Under the pieces are notes generated by a model that was not told the origin of the DNA, did no database searches, and was given only the letters and a program-made list of their open reading frames with translations. A stretch of DNA of 64,000 bases from Aeromonas lacus (lineage in GTDB: Bacteria > Pseudomonadota > Gammaproteobacteria > Enterobacterales > Aeromonadaceae). The translations under genes and the position numbers were made by a program. The first letter of the stretch is position 1, and each line of letters starts with the position of its first letter. The stretch is from the NCBI RefSeq assembly GCF_000764665.1, contig NZ_JRGM01000013.1, forward strand, positions 1 through 64,000, written 5' to 3'. Shown in pieces: positions 57,033-64,000 of the stretch.

Positions 57033-57788
57033 ATGTACCACCCCGATATCACCGAACTTGAACCTGTTGCCCGCGCGGCGGGGGCGGCCATCATGGCCAT
57101 CTACAGCCAGCCCTTCGCGGTGGAGTACAAGAGCGACGAGAGTCCGCTGACCGCGGCCGACAAGGGGGCTCATGAGGTGATAGTGCAGGCGTTGGCACGG
57201 CTGACTCCGGATATTCCTGTGCTGTCGGAGGAGTCGGGGCCCGAGGTGATGGCGGCGCGCCACGGCTGGTCCCGCTACTGGCTAGTGGATCCCCTCGATG
57301 GCACCAAGGAGTTTGTCTCCCGCAACGGTGAGTTCACCGTCAATATCGCGCTGATTGAAGAGGGGGCGCCGCGCTGGGGGCTGGTCTATGCCCCTGTGCT
57401 GGACAAGCTCTGGTATGGCGGCAAGGGGCTCGGGGCATGGCGCATCGCCGATGGCAAGCGCGAGTCCATCCAGACCCGGCCTCATCGTGAAGGAGAGGCG
57501 TGGCGGGTGGTGGGCAGTCGCAACCACCTGTCGCAGGAGACCCTCGATTTCTTGGCTCCCTTTGGTGAAATCGAGCTGGTCTCCATGGGCAGTTCGCTCA
57601 AGTTCTGCATCATCGCCGAGGGGGGCGCCGAGCTCTATCCGCGCCTCGCCCCCACCTGCGAGTGGGATACCGGTGCGGCGCAGGCGGTGCTGGAGGGGGC
57701 GGGGGGCAGCGTCACCCAACTCGACGGTTCACCCCTTGCTTACAACAAGCCGGACATCCTTAACCCCTGGTTTGTCGCCAGGGCGTGA
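57033..57788 (+). CDS. cysQ: 3'(2'),5'-bisphosphate nucleotidase CysQ
   Basis: A 251-residue inositol-monophosphatase-fold enzyme that hydrolyses PAP to AMP and helps sulfate assimilation. Metal-binding motifs are SEESG (Glu), WLVDPLDGTKEF (Asp-x2-Asp), and CEWDTGAAQAV. MGSSLKFCIIAEG is CysQ-typical. ATG 57033 begins the homologous region; ATG 56982 (17 codons earlier) overlaps agaR and has no support. It ends at a strong bidirectional terminator. Confidence 0.92.
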   Translation: MYHPDITELEPVARAAGAAIMAIYSQPFAVEYKSDESPLTAADKGAHEVIVQALARLTPDIPVLSEESGPEVMAARHGWSRYWLVDPLDGTKEFVSRNGEFTVNIALIEEGAPRWGLVYAPVLDKLWYGGKGLGAWRIADGKRESIQTRPHREGEAWRVVGSRNHLSQETLDFLAPFGEIELVSMGSSLKFCIIAEGGAELYPRLAPTCEWDTGAAQAVLEGAGGSVTQLDGSPLAYNKPDILNPWFVARA

Positions 57789-57805
57789 GGCTGATGCCGG
57801 GATGC

Positions 57806-57846
57806 AAAAAGGCCGGACTGGAGTGAACTGCCAGTCCGGCCTTTTT
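57806..57846. terminator. Bidirectional terminator between cysQ and yciI
   Basis: A perfect 16-bp stem AAAAAGGCCGGACTGG (57806-57821) and its complement (57831-57846) with a 9-base loop. It has T-runs at both ends when read on either strand. Confidence 0.95.
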
Positions 57847-57866
57847 ATTTCGCTATGCGCTTTGGG

Positions 57867-58163
57867 TCAGAAGACCTTCTTGAACGGCTTGATGGTCACT
57901 TTGGCATAGACGCCCGCCGCCACATAGGGATCGGCATCGGCCCAAGCCTGGGCGTCCGCCTGCGAGGCAAATTCGGCGATGACGGTGCTGCCGGTAAAGC
58001 CTGCATCGGCCGGATCCTCGGCATCAATGGCCGGGTTGGGGCCGGCAGTCAGCAGCCGACCTTCATCCTGCAGCGCTTGCAGGCGAGCCAGATGAGCGGG
58101 GCGAACCTGCTTGCGCAGCGGCAGGCTGCCCTGAACATCTTCGGAGTAAATGAGATACCACAT
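57867..58163 (-). CDS. yciI: YciI family protein
   Basis: A 98-residue YciI, the E. coli length. It begins [17 protein letters not shown] and has [18 protein letters not shown] with the conserved His, and [15 protein letters not shown]. YciI is a dimeric ferredoxin-like-fold protein of uncertain enzymatic role. An AAAGGA precedes the ATG. It follows yciB by 24 bases, as in the yciB-yciA-yciI neighbourhood of other gammaproteobacteria; yciA is not present here. Confidence 0.93.
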   Translation of the reverse strand: MWYLIYSEDVQGSLPLRKQVRPAHLARLQALQDEGRLLTAGPNPAIDAEDPADAGFTGSTVIAEFASQADAQAWADADPYVAAGVYAKVTIKPFKKVF

Positions 58164-58187
58164 GAGACAATCCTTTTCTGATGAGGG

Positions 58188-58739
58188 TTATTTTTTCAGC
58201 TGTTCTTTTTGATCAGCCGGAATGTGGCTGTAGAGGTAGACACCGCTGAGCAGGGTAAAGATCAGGGTCATGCCGAGCAGGCCGAACACCTTGAAGTTGA
58301 CCCACATCTCCTGCGGCAGGTTGAAGGCCACATAGAGATTGAGCAGGCCGCAGACGGCAAAGAAGCCGGCCCAGCCGAGGTTGACCCGATCCCAGATGGC
58401 GTCGGGCGCCTGCAGCTCCTTGGCCAGCATCTGCTTGATCAGGTTCTTGCCAAAGCCATAGCGGCTGATGAGCAGACCCAGTGCAAACAGGGCATTGATA
58501 ACGGTCACTTTCCACTTGATGAAGGTGTCATCGTGGAAGAACACGGTGAGACCGCCAAAGAAGCCGACCAGCAGGAAGGTAAAAAGCTGCATCTTCTCGA
58601 CCTTGCGATAGCGGATCCAGCTATAGGCGAGCTGCAGACCGGTGACCACCACCAGGGCGCCAGTGGCCATGTAGATGTCGTAGAACTTGTAGACCGCAAA
58701 GAAAACGATAAGTGGAATAAATTCAATAAATTGCTTCAT
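58188..58739 (-). CDS. yciB: Septation protein / inner-membrane protein YciB
   Basis: A 183-residue integral membrane protein with about five transmembrane helices. The start [21 protein letters not shown] and the motif [20 protein letters not shown] then [12 protein letters not shown] are typical of YciB (also named IspZ/IspA). It is linked to envelope integrity, cell division and lipid balance in E. coli. It forms a two-gene unit with yciI. Confidence 0.94.
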   Translation of the reverse strand: MKQFIEFIPLIVFFAVYKFYDIYMATGALVVVTGLQLAYSWIRYRKVEKMQLFTFLLVGFFGGLTVFFHDDTFIKWKVTVINALFALGLLISRYGFGKNLIKQMLAKELQAPDAIWDRVNLGWAGFFAVCGLLNLYVAFNLPQEMWVNFKVFGLLGMTLIFTLLSGVYLYSHIPADQKEQLKK

Positions 58740-58829
58740 TTCTGGCGCCTAGTCCTCAAAGATGGCCTGCAAATTTCGCCCAGTCTACCTGCACGGCGGA
58801 CAACGGCAAATGAATAAGACCGCTCATTT

Positions 58830-60353
58830 TTACGCCGGTTCCGCGCTGTCGCCAAACAGTTGGCGTGCAATGGAGACCCCCAGTCGCAGCTGATCGGTCA
58901 GCAGATCGCGGATATGGCGCTCTTCAATCAGGGGGTTGAGCAACACGGCCCGCAGCAGGGTGAGGGGCTGGGCACCGTAGCGCACTACGGCGCGCTGGGT
59001 TCGAGAGACAAAGCTGTGCCCCTCGGCGCGCTGGGCTTTTTGCAGGGCCACGTTGAAGGCGTTGATCTGCTCGTTGGCCGCCTCATCCAGCGGCTTACCC
59101 TGCAGATGGGGTGGGATGCAGCGGTAGGAGAGCAGGTTCATCACCGGAGCAGACATCAGTTCGAAGGCCGAATTGCTGGTGATAAGCTCTGCCATCAGTC
59201 GGGCCCGGTCGTAGTTGGCCTCGATAAGCTCGGCATAGCCTTGCTGGCCGAACAGCTGGAAGGCGGCATCCAGATAAAGGGCATTGGCCGGGCGGGTGCC
59301 CTCCAGCGTAAAGCGGCCCTGATCGAACGAGGTGGCACGGATGGCGTAAGGGGCCTCCCGCTTGACCGCCATCATCAGGTCGGGCTGGCGACAGAGCAGC
59401 ATGCCGGTACCGAGCGGCACCAGCAGCTGTTTGTGGCCATCCAGAGTGACGGTATCGGCATGCTCGATCCCGGCCAACAGGTTTTGATAGCGGGGGGAGA
59501 AAAGTGTCGGGCCGCCCCAGGCGGCATCCACGTGGAAGTGGATCTGCTCGCGCTCGGCGATGGCGGCCAGCTCCGGCAGGGGGTCGATGGAGCCAAAGTC
59601 GGTGCTGCCCGCCACGCCGACCAGCGCCAGTACCTTGAGTTTTTCCTCTTTGCAGCGCCGCAGAGCCTGCTCCAGCGCGACCAGACTGAGCCGGTTCTGC
59701 TCGTCGGTCTCAAGGCGCCAGACGCTGCGTGCGCCCAATCCCAGCAGATCCATCCCCTTGTCGAAGGAGTAGTGCATCAGCCGAGAGCCCAGAATGACGG
59801 CGCCGCGATAGCCCTGCTCGTAGAGGGCGAACAGGTTGTCGCCGCAGGCGCGGTTGCGGGCCAACCAGAGGGCGGTGACGTTGGCGATGGTGCCGCCGCT
59901 GGTCATGACGCCGAGGGCGGCATCCTTGGCATGCATCTGCTCGCCGTAGAAGGCATCGTCCATGCCATAGATAAGGTGGTGCAGCTTGGCCAGCACCTCC
60001 CGCTCCAGAAAGCTGAGCAGGCGGGAGGACTCCATCTTCATCGGATTCTGGTTCAGCATCACCACCAGACGGGAGAGCTCGGCAGTGAAGGCCGGCAATG
60101 GTGCCGTCATATGACCCATGTAGCGTGGCGAGGTGAGATGGGAGGCGCCGGGGACAAGGGTGGCCAGACGGGCGAGATAGGCCTCGGTCGAGCAGCCGCT
60201 GGCGGGCATGCGGGACTGGTCGAGCTGATGGGTGAACAGGTCGCGCTGGTAGGGGGCCTGACTGTCGTCGGAGTGGTGGAAGGTCTCCAGCAAGGTGCTC
60301 ATCGCCTCGCTAAAGGCGGGATCCGCTTGTGCAAACAGCTCAGTCAACTTCAT
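58830..60353 (-). CDS. Group II PLP-dependent decarboxylase, PanP-like
   Basis: A 507-residue PLP decarboxylase. Motifs are YMGHMTAPLPAF, VMTSGGTIANVTALWLAR, FHVDAAWGGPTLF and the PLP-lysine Lys308 in TLDGHKQLLVPLGTG. RFTLEGTRPANALYL is typical of the PanP group, which makes beta-alanine from aspartate in Vibrio and relatives; glutamate or diaminobutyrate decarboxylation is also possible. The tail is shorter than some Vibrio PanP proteins. CTGGAG precedes the ATG. Confidence 0.75.
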   Translation of the reverse strand: MKLTELFAQADPAFSEAMSTLLETFHHSDDSQAPYQRDLFTHQLDQSRMPASGCSTEAYLARLATLVPGASHLTSPRYMGHMTAPLPAFTAELSRLVVMLNQNPMKMESSRLLSFLEREVLAKLHHLIYGMDDAFYGEQMHAKDAALGVMTSGGTIANVTALWLARNRACGDNLFALYEQGYRGAVILGSRLMHYSFDKGMDLLGLGARSVWRLETDEQNRLSLVALEQALRRCKEEKLKVLALVGVAGSTDFGSIDPLPELAAIAEREQIHFHVDAAWGGPTLFSPRYQNLLAGIEHADTVTLDGHKQLLVPLGTGMLLCRQPDLMMAVKREAPYAIRATSFDQGRFTLEGTRPANALYLDAAFQLFGQQGYAELIEANYDRARLMAELITSNSAFELMSAPVMNLLSYRCIPPHLQGKPLDEAANEQINAFNVALQKAQRAEGHSFVSRTQRAVVRYGAQPLTLLRAVLLNPLIEERHIRDLLTDQLRLGVSIARQLFGDSAEPA

Positions 60354-60527
60354 CAGGTTCTCCAGACCAGGTCACCGGGGTAGGTGTCTATGCCGCTTCT
60401 GTCGGGCATCGGCGGCAGAGCATACACCAAAGGGGGGCGGGTGACAGCCACCCCATTTTTTAAGCGAACACTTGTACTCTGAAATGGCGCTGGGTAGAGT
60501 GTCGCCAATGATAACGGAGTGAATGTT

Positions 60528-61163
60528 ATGAGTGGTGTGATGGATTACTCCCCCCGGGAAGAGCTGGCCAACCGGCTGAGCCACGGAGCGGGATTGTTGC
60601 TGGGTATCGCCGGGTTGGTGCTGCTGCTGATCAAGGGGTGGGGGCAGGGCACGCAAGCGCTGGTGAGCTACAGCCTCTATGGTGGCAGTCTGGTGCTGCT
60701 CTATCTCGCCTCGACCCTCTACCACAGCATGGCGGAGGGCAAGGCGCGACGCTGGTGCAAGGTGTTTGATCACTGCGCTATCTATCTGCTGATCGCCGGT
60801 ACCTATACCCCCTTCCTGCTGGTGGCGCTCGATACGCCGCTGGCGCGCGGGTTGATGGTGGTGATCTGGGGGCTGGCGCTGGCCGGGGTGGTGTTCAAGC
60901 TGATATTCATCAATCGCTTCAAGAAGTTGTCGCTGTTCACCTATTTGATGCTGGGCTGGCTGTCGCTGGTGGTTATCTATCAGCTCTATATCCATCTGGC
61001 TGGTGAAGGGCTGCTGCTGCTCGCGGCGGGTGGGCTGGTTTACAGTCTCGGGGTGATCTTCTACGTCGCCAAGCGAATTCCCTACAACCACGCCATCTGG
61101 CATCTGTTTGTGCTGGGGGGCAGCATTTGTCACTTTATGGCCATTTACGGCTATGTCGTTTAA
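60528..61163 (+). CDS. Hemolysin III family membrane protein (YqfA/TrhA-like)
   Basis: A 211-residue membrane protein of the PAQR/hemolysin III family with seven hydrophobic segments. Zinc-site motifs are LASTLYHSM (His with preceding Ser), [17 protein letters not shown] (Asp) and the C-terminal [16 protein letters not shown] (two His). ATG 60528 has CGGAG eight bases upstream; GTG 60519 is in frame three codons earlier. It may function in membrane lipid homeostasis; actual hemolytic activity is not established for most members. Confidence 0.9.
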   Translation: MSGVMDYSPREELANRLSHGAGLLLGIAGLVLLLIKGWGQGTQALVSYSLYGGSLVLLYLASTLYHSMAEGKARRWCKVFDHCAIYLLIAGTYTPFLLVALDTPLARGLMVVIWGLALAGVVFKLIFINRFKKLSLFTYLMLGWLSLVVIYQLYIHLAGEGLLLLAAGGLVYSLGVIFYVAKRIPYNHAIWHLFVLGGSICHFMAIYGYVV

Positions 61164-61280
61164 TTAACCCTTAATTGGTATTTTTGCCGCACCAAAGGAT
61201 AAATTCGTGCGTTATCACACAGTTGGCGGCATCGTTTGCTGACAAGCTAGGGACAGTTCAATTCGCAAAGGATGCACACA

Positions 61281-62942
61281 ATGAGTGATATCGCGCTTTC
61301 CATCAGCATGTTGTCGCTGGTGGCAGTGCTGGGGCTCTGGTTGGGGAACTGGCGAGTCTATGGCGTCGGGTTGGGGATAGGAGGGGTACTGTTCGGCGGC
61401 ATCATAGTCGGGCACTTTGCCGGCCTCTCCGGTCTCGCACTGGATGAAAAAACCCTGCACTTCATTCAAGAGTTCGGTCTTATCCTGTTTGTCTACACCA
61501 TCGGTATTCAGGTTGGTCCCGGCTTCTTCTCTTCTCTGCGCAGCTCCGGTCTCAAGCTCAACGGCTTTGCGGCCCTGCTGGTGTTGCTCGGCGGCGTGGT
61601 CGCTGCGGCTCTGCACCAGCTGTTCGATGTGCCGTTGCCGGTGATCCTCGGGGTCTTCTCCGGTGCGGTCACCAATACTCCTTCGCTCGGTGCGGGCCAG
61701 CAGATCCTGGGTGAACTGGGTGCAGCCCCCGGCTCCACCGGTCTGATGGGGATGGGCTATGCGGTTGCCTACCCGTTCGGTATCTGCGGCATTTTGCTTA
61801 CCATGTGGCTGATCAGGGTCTTCTTTCGCATCAAGGTTGACGAGGAAGCCGCCCAGTTCGAGCTGCAGACCGGTAAGACCAAGGAGAGCCTGCAGACTAT
61901 CAACATCGCGGTGCGCAACCCCAATATGCATGGCCTGATGCTGAGCGAGATACCGAGTCTCGACGAGGCTGATGTCATCTGTTCACGCCTCAAGCGCGGC
62001 GATGAGCTGATGGTGCCGCGTCCCGATTCGCGCATCGAGTTGGGTGACCTGCTCCACCTGGTGGGTGAGCGTCATGCATTGCACAAGGTGTTGCTGGTGC
62101 TGGGGGAGGAGGTGGAGACCTCGCTCTCGACCCGGGGCACCGATCTGCGCGTCGAGCGGGTGGTAGTGACCAACGAGCAGGTTTTGGGCAAGAAGATCCG
62201 CGATCTTGACATCAAACAGCGCTATGACGTGGTGATCTCCCGCCTCAACCGGGCCGGTATCGAGCTGGTGCCGACCAGCCAGACCAGCCTGCAATTCGGT
62301 GACATTCTCAACCTGGTGGGGCGCCTAGATGCCATAGAAGCGGTGACCAATGTGGTCGGCAACGTGCAGCAAAAACTGCAACAGGTGCAGATGCTGCCGG
62401 TCTTTATCGGGATCGGTCTTGGCGTATTGCTCGGCTCCATCCCCTTCTATCTGCCGGGCTTCCCGGCCGCACTCAAGCTGGGTCTGGCGGGCGGGCCGCT
62501 GGTGGTGGCGCTGATCCTGTCGCGGATCGGCAGCATCGGCAAGCTCTACTGGTTCATGCCCCCCAGTGCCAACCTGGCGCTGCGGGAGATCGGGATCGTG
62601 CTGTTTTTGGCGGTGGTTGGTTTCAAGTCCGGTGCTGGCTTCGTTGATACCCTGATCCACGGCGATGGCCCCTCATGGATGCTCTACGGGGTCGCCATTA
62701 CTCTTATTCCGTTGCTGGTGGTCGGGGTGCTGGCTCGTCTCTATGGCAAGATGAACTACCTCACCCTGTGTGGTTTGCTGGCCGGCTCCATGACCGATCC
62801 TCCCGCGCTGGCCTTTGCCAACGCCATGCATCCGACCAGCGGTGCCAGTGCCCTCTCCTATGCCACTGTCTACCCGCTGGTGATGTTCCTGCGGATCATC
62901 TCGCCGCAGCTCTTGGCCATCATCCTCTGGGCTGGCGCATAA
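61281..62942 (+). CDS. yidE: Putative transporter YidE (AspT/AAE family)
   Basis: A 553-residue transporter, the same length as E. coli YidE. Two membrane halves of about five helices each flank a central pair of TrkA_C domains (about 190-370: [23 protein letters not shown]). The [12 protein letters not shown] and [13 protein letters not shown] motifs are the AspT/AAE signature in each half. The substrate is unknown. ATG 61281 has AAAGGA eight bases upstream, matching the family start MSDIALS. Confidence 0.93.
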   Translation: MSDIALSISMLSLVAVLGLWLGNWRVYGVGLGIGGVLFGGIIVGHFAGLSGLALDEKTLHFIQEFGLILFVYTIGIQVGPGFFSSLRSSGLKLNGFAALLVLLGGVVAAALHQLFDVPLPVILGVFSGAVTNTPSLGAGQQILGELGAAPGSTGLMGMGYAVAYPFGICGILLTMWLIRVFFRIKVDEEAAQFELQTGKTKESLQTINIAVRNPNMHGLMLSEIPSLDEADVICSRLKRGDELMVPRPDSRIELGDLLHLVGERHALHKVLLVLGEEVETSLSTRGTDLRVERVVVTNEQVLGKKIRDLDIKQRYDVVISRLNRAGIELVPTSQTSLQFGDILNLVGRLDAIEAVTNVVGNVQQKLQQVQMLPVFIGIGLGVLLGSIPFYLPGFPAALKLGLAGGPLVVALILSRIGSIGKLYWFMPPSANLALREIGIVLFLAVVGFKSGAGFVDTLIHGDGPSWMLYGVAITLIPLLVVGVLARLYGKMNYLTLCGLLAGSMTDPPALAFANAMHPTSGASALSYATVYPLVMFLRIISPQLLAIILWAGA

Positions 62943-62951
62943 CTCTCTGAA

Positions 62952-62989
62952 ATGGCAGGTGCATGGTTTGTCATGCTCCTGCCATATTT
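62952..62989 (+). terminator. Probable terminator after yidE
   Basis: A 14-position stem ATGGCAGGTGCATG (62952-62965) with CATGCTCCTGCCAT (62972-62985), one mismatch, has a GTTTGT loop; ATTTC follows. The hairpin is strong but the T-run weak. Confidence 0.7.
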
Positions 62990-63174
62990 CTGTAATGTAT
63001 TGATAAGTTTGGTTTTATTTTATATCCCCCCGCTAGCCTCGACCCTTCTTTCTGGCTGAACAGTTCAGCCCCAAATCAGTCTATTCTTTCGAATTTTCGA
63101 ACTGGTTATTTCCACTGCCTGTGTGCAAAGTAGGCTGTGGCTTTTTGCATGCAAATCAGGATTCAGGAGAGAAC

Positions 63175-64000
63175 ATGATTACCAATGCCATTACCTTGGA
63201 ACAGGGCGTAACCGTAACCCAACTCAAAGGAAAGATTTACCAGCTTGCCGCAGACGGCAGCCGGAAGCTGTTGGTTGAAGGGGATGTACTGCCAAAAGGG
63301 GCGGTGATTGTCTCTCCCGATGGTGGCAGCTTTATGGGCGGCAACCAGTCGTTCAATGTGCAACCAGCCGGTCAGCCGAGCGAGTCGGCCGAAGAGGGTG
63401 ATGCACCCCAGCTGGCACAAAACGGCGCACCTGGCACTCCGAGCGATATCAATGCCTTGCAACAAGCGATTTTGGGCGGCGCCGACCCGACCAAGACTTT
63501 TGAAGCTTCTGCCGCGGGTGGCGCACCTGCCGCTGGCGGTGGTGGTGGCGTCGGCGGTGTTGCTGGCGCCAGCGGCAACGGCGGCTTTGTCACCATTGAC
63601 CGCGTAGGTGATGCCACCATCTCCCAGGCGGGGTTTGATACGACCTACAATAACGGCACCGCGCCGACGCTGGATGCGACAGGCATTGCAGATCAGCCGT
63701 TCATCTCCGCCAATCTGACCCTCTCTGCCCAGCCTCAAGTAAATGAAGGTGGTTCCATCACCTTTACTGCCTCTGTTGATGTGCCTGTTTTTGGCACTGA
63801 TCTGGTCATTACCCTCTCAAATGGTGCTGTCATTACCATTCCTGCTGGCCAAACTACCGGTTCCGTTACTGTGGCTGCGCCTGCCGACAGCCCCTATGTC
63901 GACCCGTCCACGATCACTGTTTCGATCACCGGTACTCAGGGCGGTGGTTTCAACCAGATCATTACCGGCCCTTCAACAACTACCCAGATTAACGACACCA
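63175..64000 (+). CDS. Retention-module RTX/LapA-like giant adhesin, 5' end
   Basis: The open frame runs 275 codons to the window edge. The N-terminus (about 1-75: TLEQGVTVTQLKGKIYQLAADG, here ITLEQGVTVTQLKGKIYQL and VEGDVLPKGAVIVSPDGG) fits the retention module of type I secreted adhesins, which plugs TolC in the outer membrane. Ala-Ala-Gly sites at A113-A114-G115 and A119-A120-G121 resemble LapG cleavage sites, followed by a Gly-rich linker and then the first beta-sandwich repeats (LTLSAQPQVNEGGSITFTASV, given here as ANLTLSAQPQVNEGG). AGGAGA precedes ATG 63175. The 3' part, with repeats and the RTX secretion signal, lies outside. Confidence 0.8.
   Translation, partial: MITNAITLEQGVTVTQLKGKIYQLAADGSRKLLVEGDVLPKGAVIVSPDGGSFMGGNQSFNVQPAGQPSESAEEGDAPQLAQNGAPGTPSDINALQQAILGGADPTKTFEASAAGGAPAAGGGGGVGGVAGASGNGGFVTIDRVGDATISQAGFDTTYNNGTAPTLDATGIADQPFISANLTLSAQPQVNEGGSITFTASVDVPVFGTDLVITLSNGAVITIPAGQTTGSVTVAAPADSPYVDPSTITVSITGTQGGGFNQIITGPSTTTQINDT

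Overview
The window is about 64 kb of GC-rich (by eye near 60%) gammaproteobacterial chromosome, most like Aeromonas. This rests on gene order (nadB / rpoE-rseABC-lepA-lepB-rnc-era-recO-pdxJ; hemE; epd-pgk-fba; cutA-dsbD; ygfZ / sdhE-ygfX), on a PutA without the N-terminal DNA-binding domain, on a Vibrio-type VxrAB-like two-component locus, and on many orphan GNAT genes. I saw no rRNA, tRNA, CRISPR array, IS element or prophage. Nearly every base lies in or next to an ordinary chromosomal gene.

Layout. 0-9 kb: a Nudix hydrolase, an AsmA-family protein, a three-gene overlapping operon (histidine kinase with a DUF3404-like periplasmic sensor, OmpR-type regulator, DUF2861-like exported protein) resembling vxrABC of Vibrio, a secreted GH101/GH129-related glycosidase, and a GNAT acetyltransferase. 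9-15.5 kb: glnE, another GNAT, a chemoreceptor, a divergent potassium-channel gene and ygiM. 15.8-26 kb: putA, nudC, hemE, a ROK sugar kinase, then the glycolytic trio epd-pgk-fba. 26-34 kb: a PuuB-like oxidoreductase, a Gln-rich unknown protein, and the leftward block cutA-dsbD-GNAT followed by a lipoprotein; then a PACE-type efflux gene divergent from a LysR regulator. 33-45.8 kb: ygfZ divergent from sdhE-ygfX, nadB divergent from rpoE, then the envelope-stress sigma factor with its anti-sigma system and the lepA-lepB-rnc-era-recO-pdxJ housekeeping run. A sigma-E-type promoter is visible upstream of rpoE.

45.9-57 kb is the main accessory block: a leftward amino-sugar operon for N-acetylgalactosamine/galactosamine uptake and breakdown (kbaZ, agaS, PTS EIIB-EIIC-EIID-EIIA, deacetylase, kbaY), extended at its 3' end by a MalX-like glucose-family PTS and a MalY-like C-S lyase. 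The divergent agaR and four AgaR-like operators lie in the 274-bp control region. The logic is: EIIABCD imports and phosphorylates the sugar, the deacetylase gives galactosamine-6-P, AgaS deaminates/isomerises it to tagatose-6-P, a 6-phosphofructokinase supplies tagatose-1,6-bisP, and KbaYZ cleaves that. 57-64 kb: cysQ, yciI, yciB, a PanP-like PLP decarboxylase, a hemolysin-III-family gene, yidE, and the 5' end of a giant retention-module adhesin with LapG-type Ala-Ala-Gly sites. The adhesin runs off the window.

No wholly new multigene system is evident. The most unusual items are the ~120-bp imperfect palindromic element between era and recO that reaches the annotated recO start, the malXY-type extension of the aga operon, the compact Vxr-like locus next to a secreted glycosidase, the altered zinc ligand in NudC, and the Gln-rich unknown protein preceded by a second hairpin.
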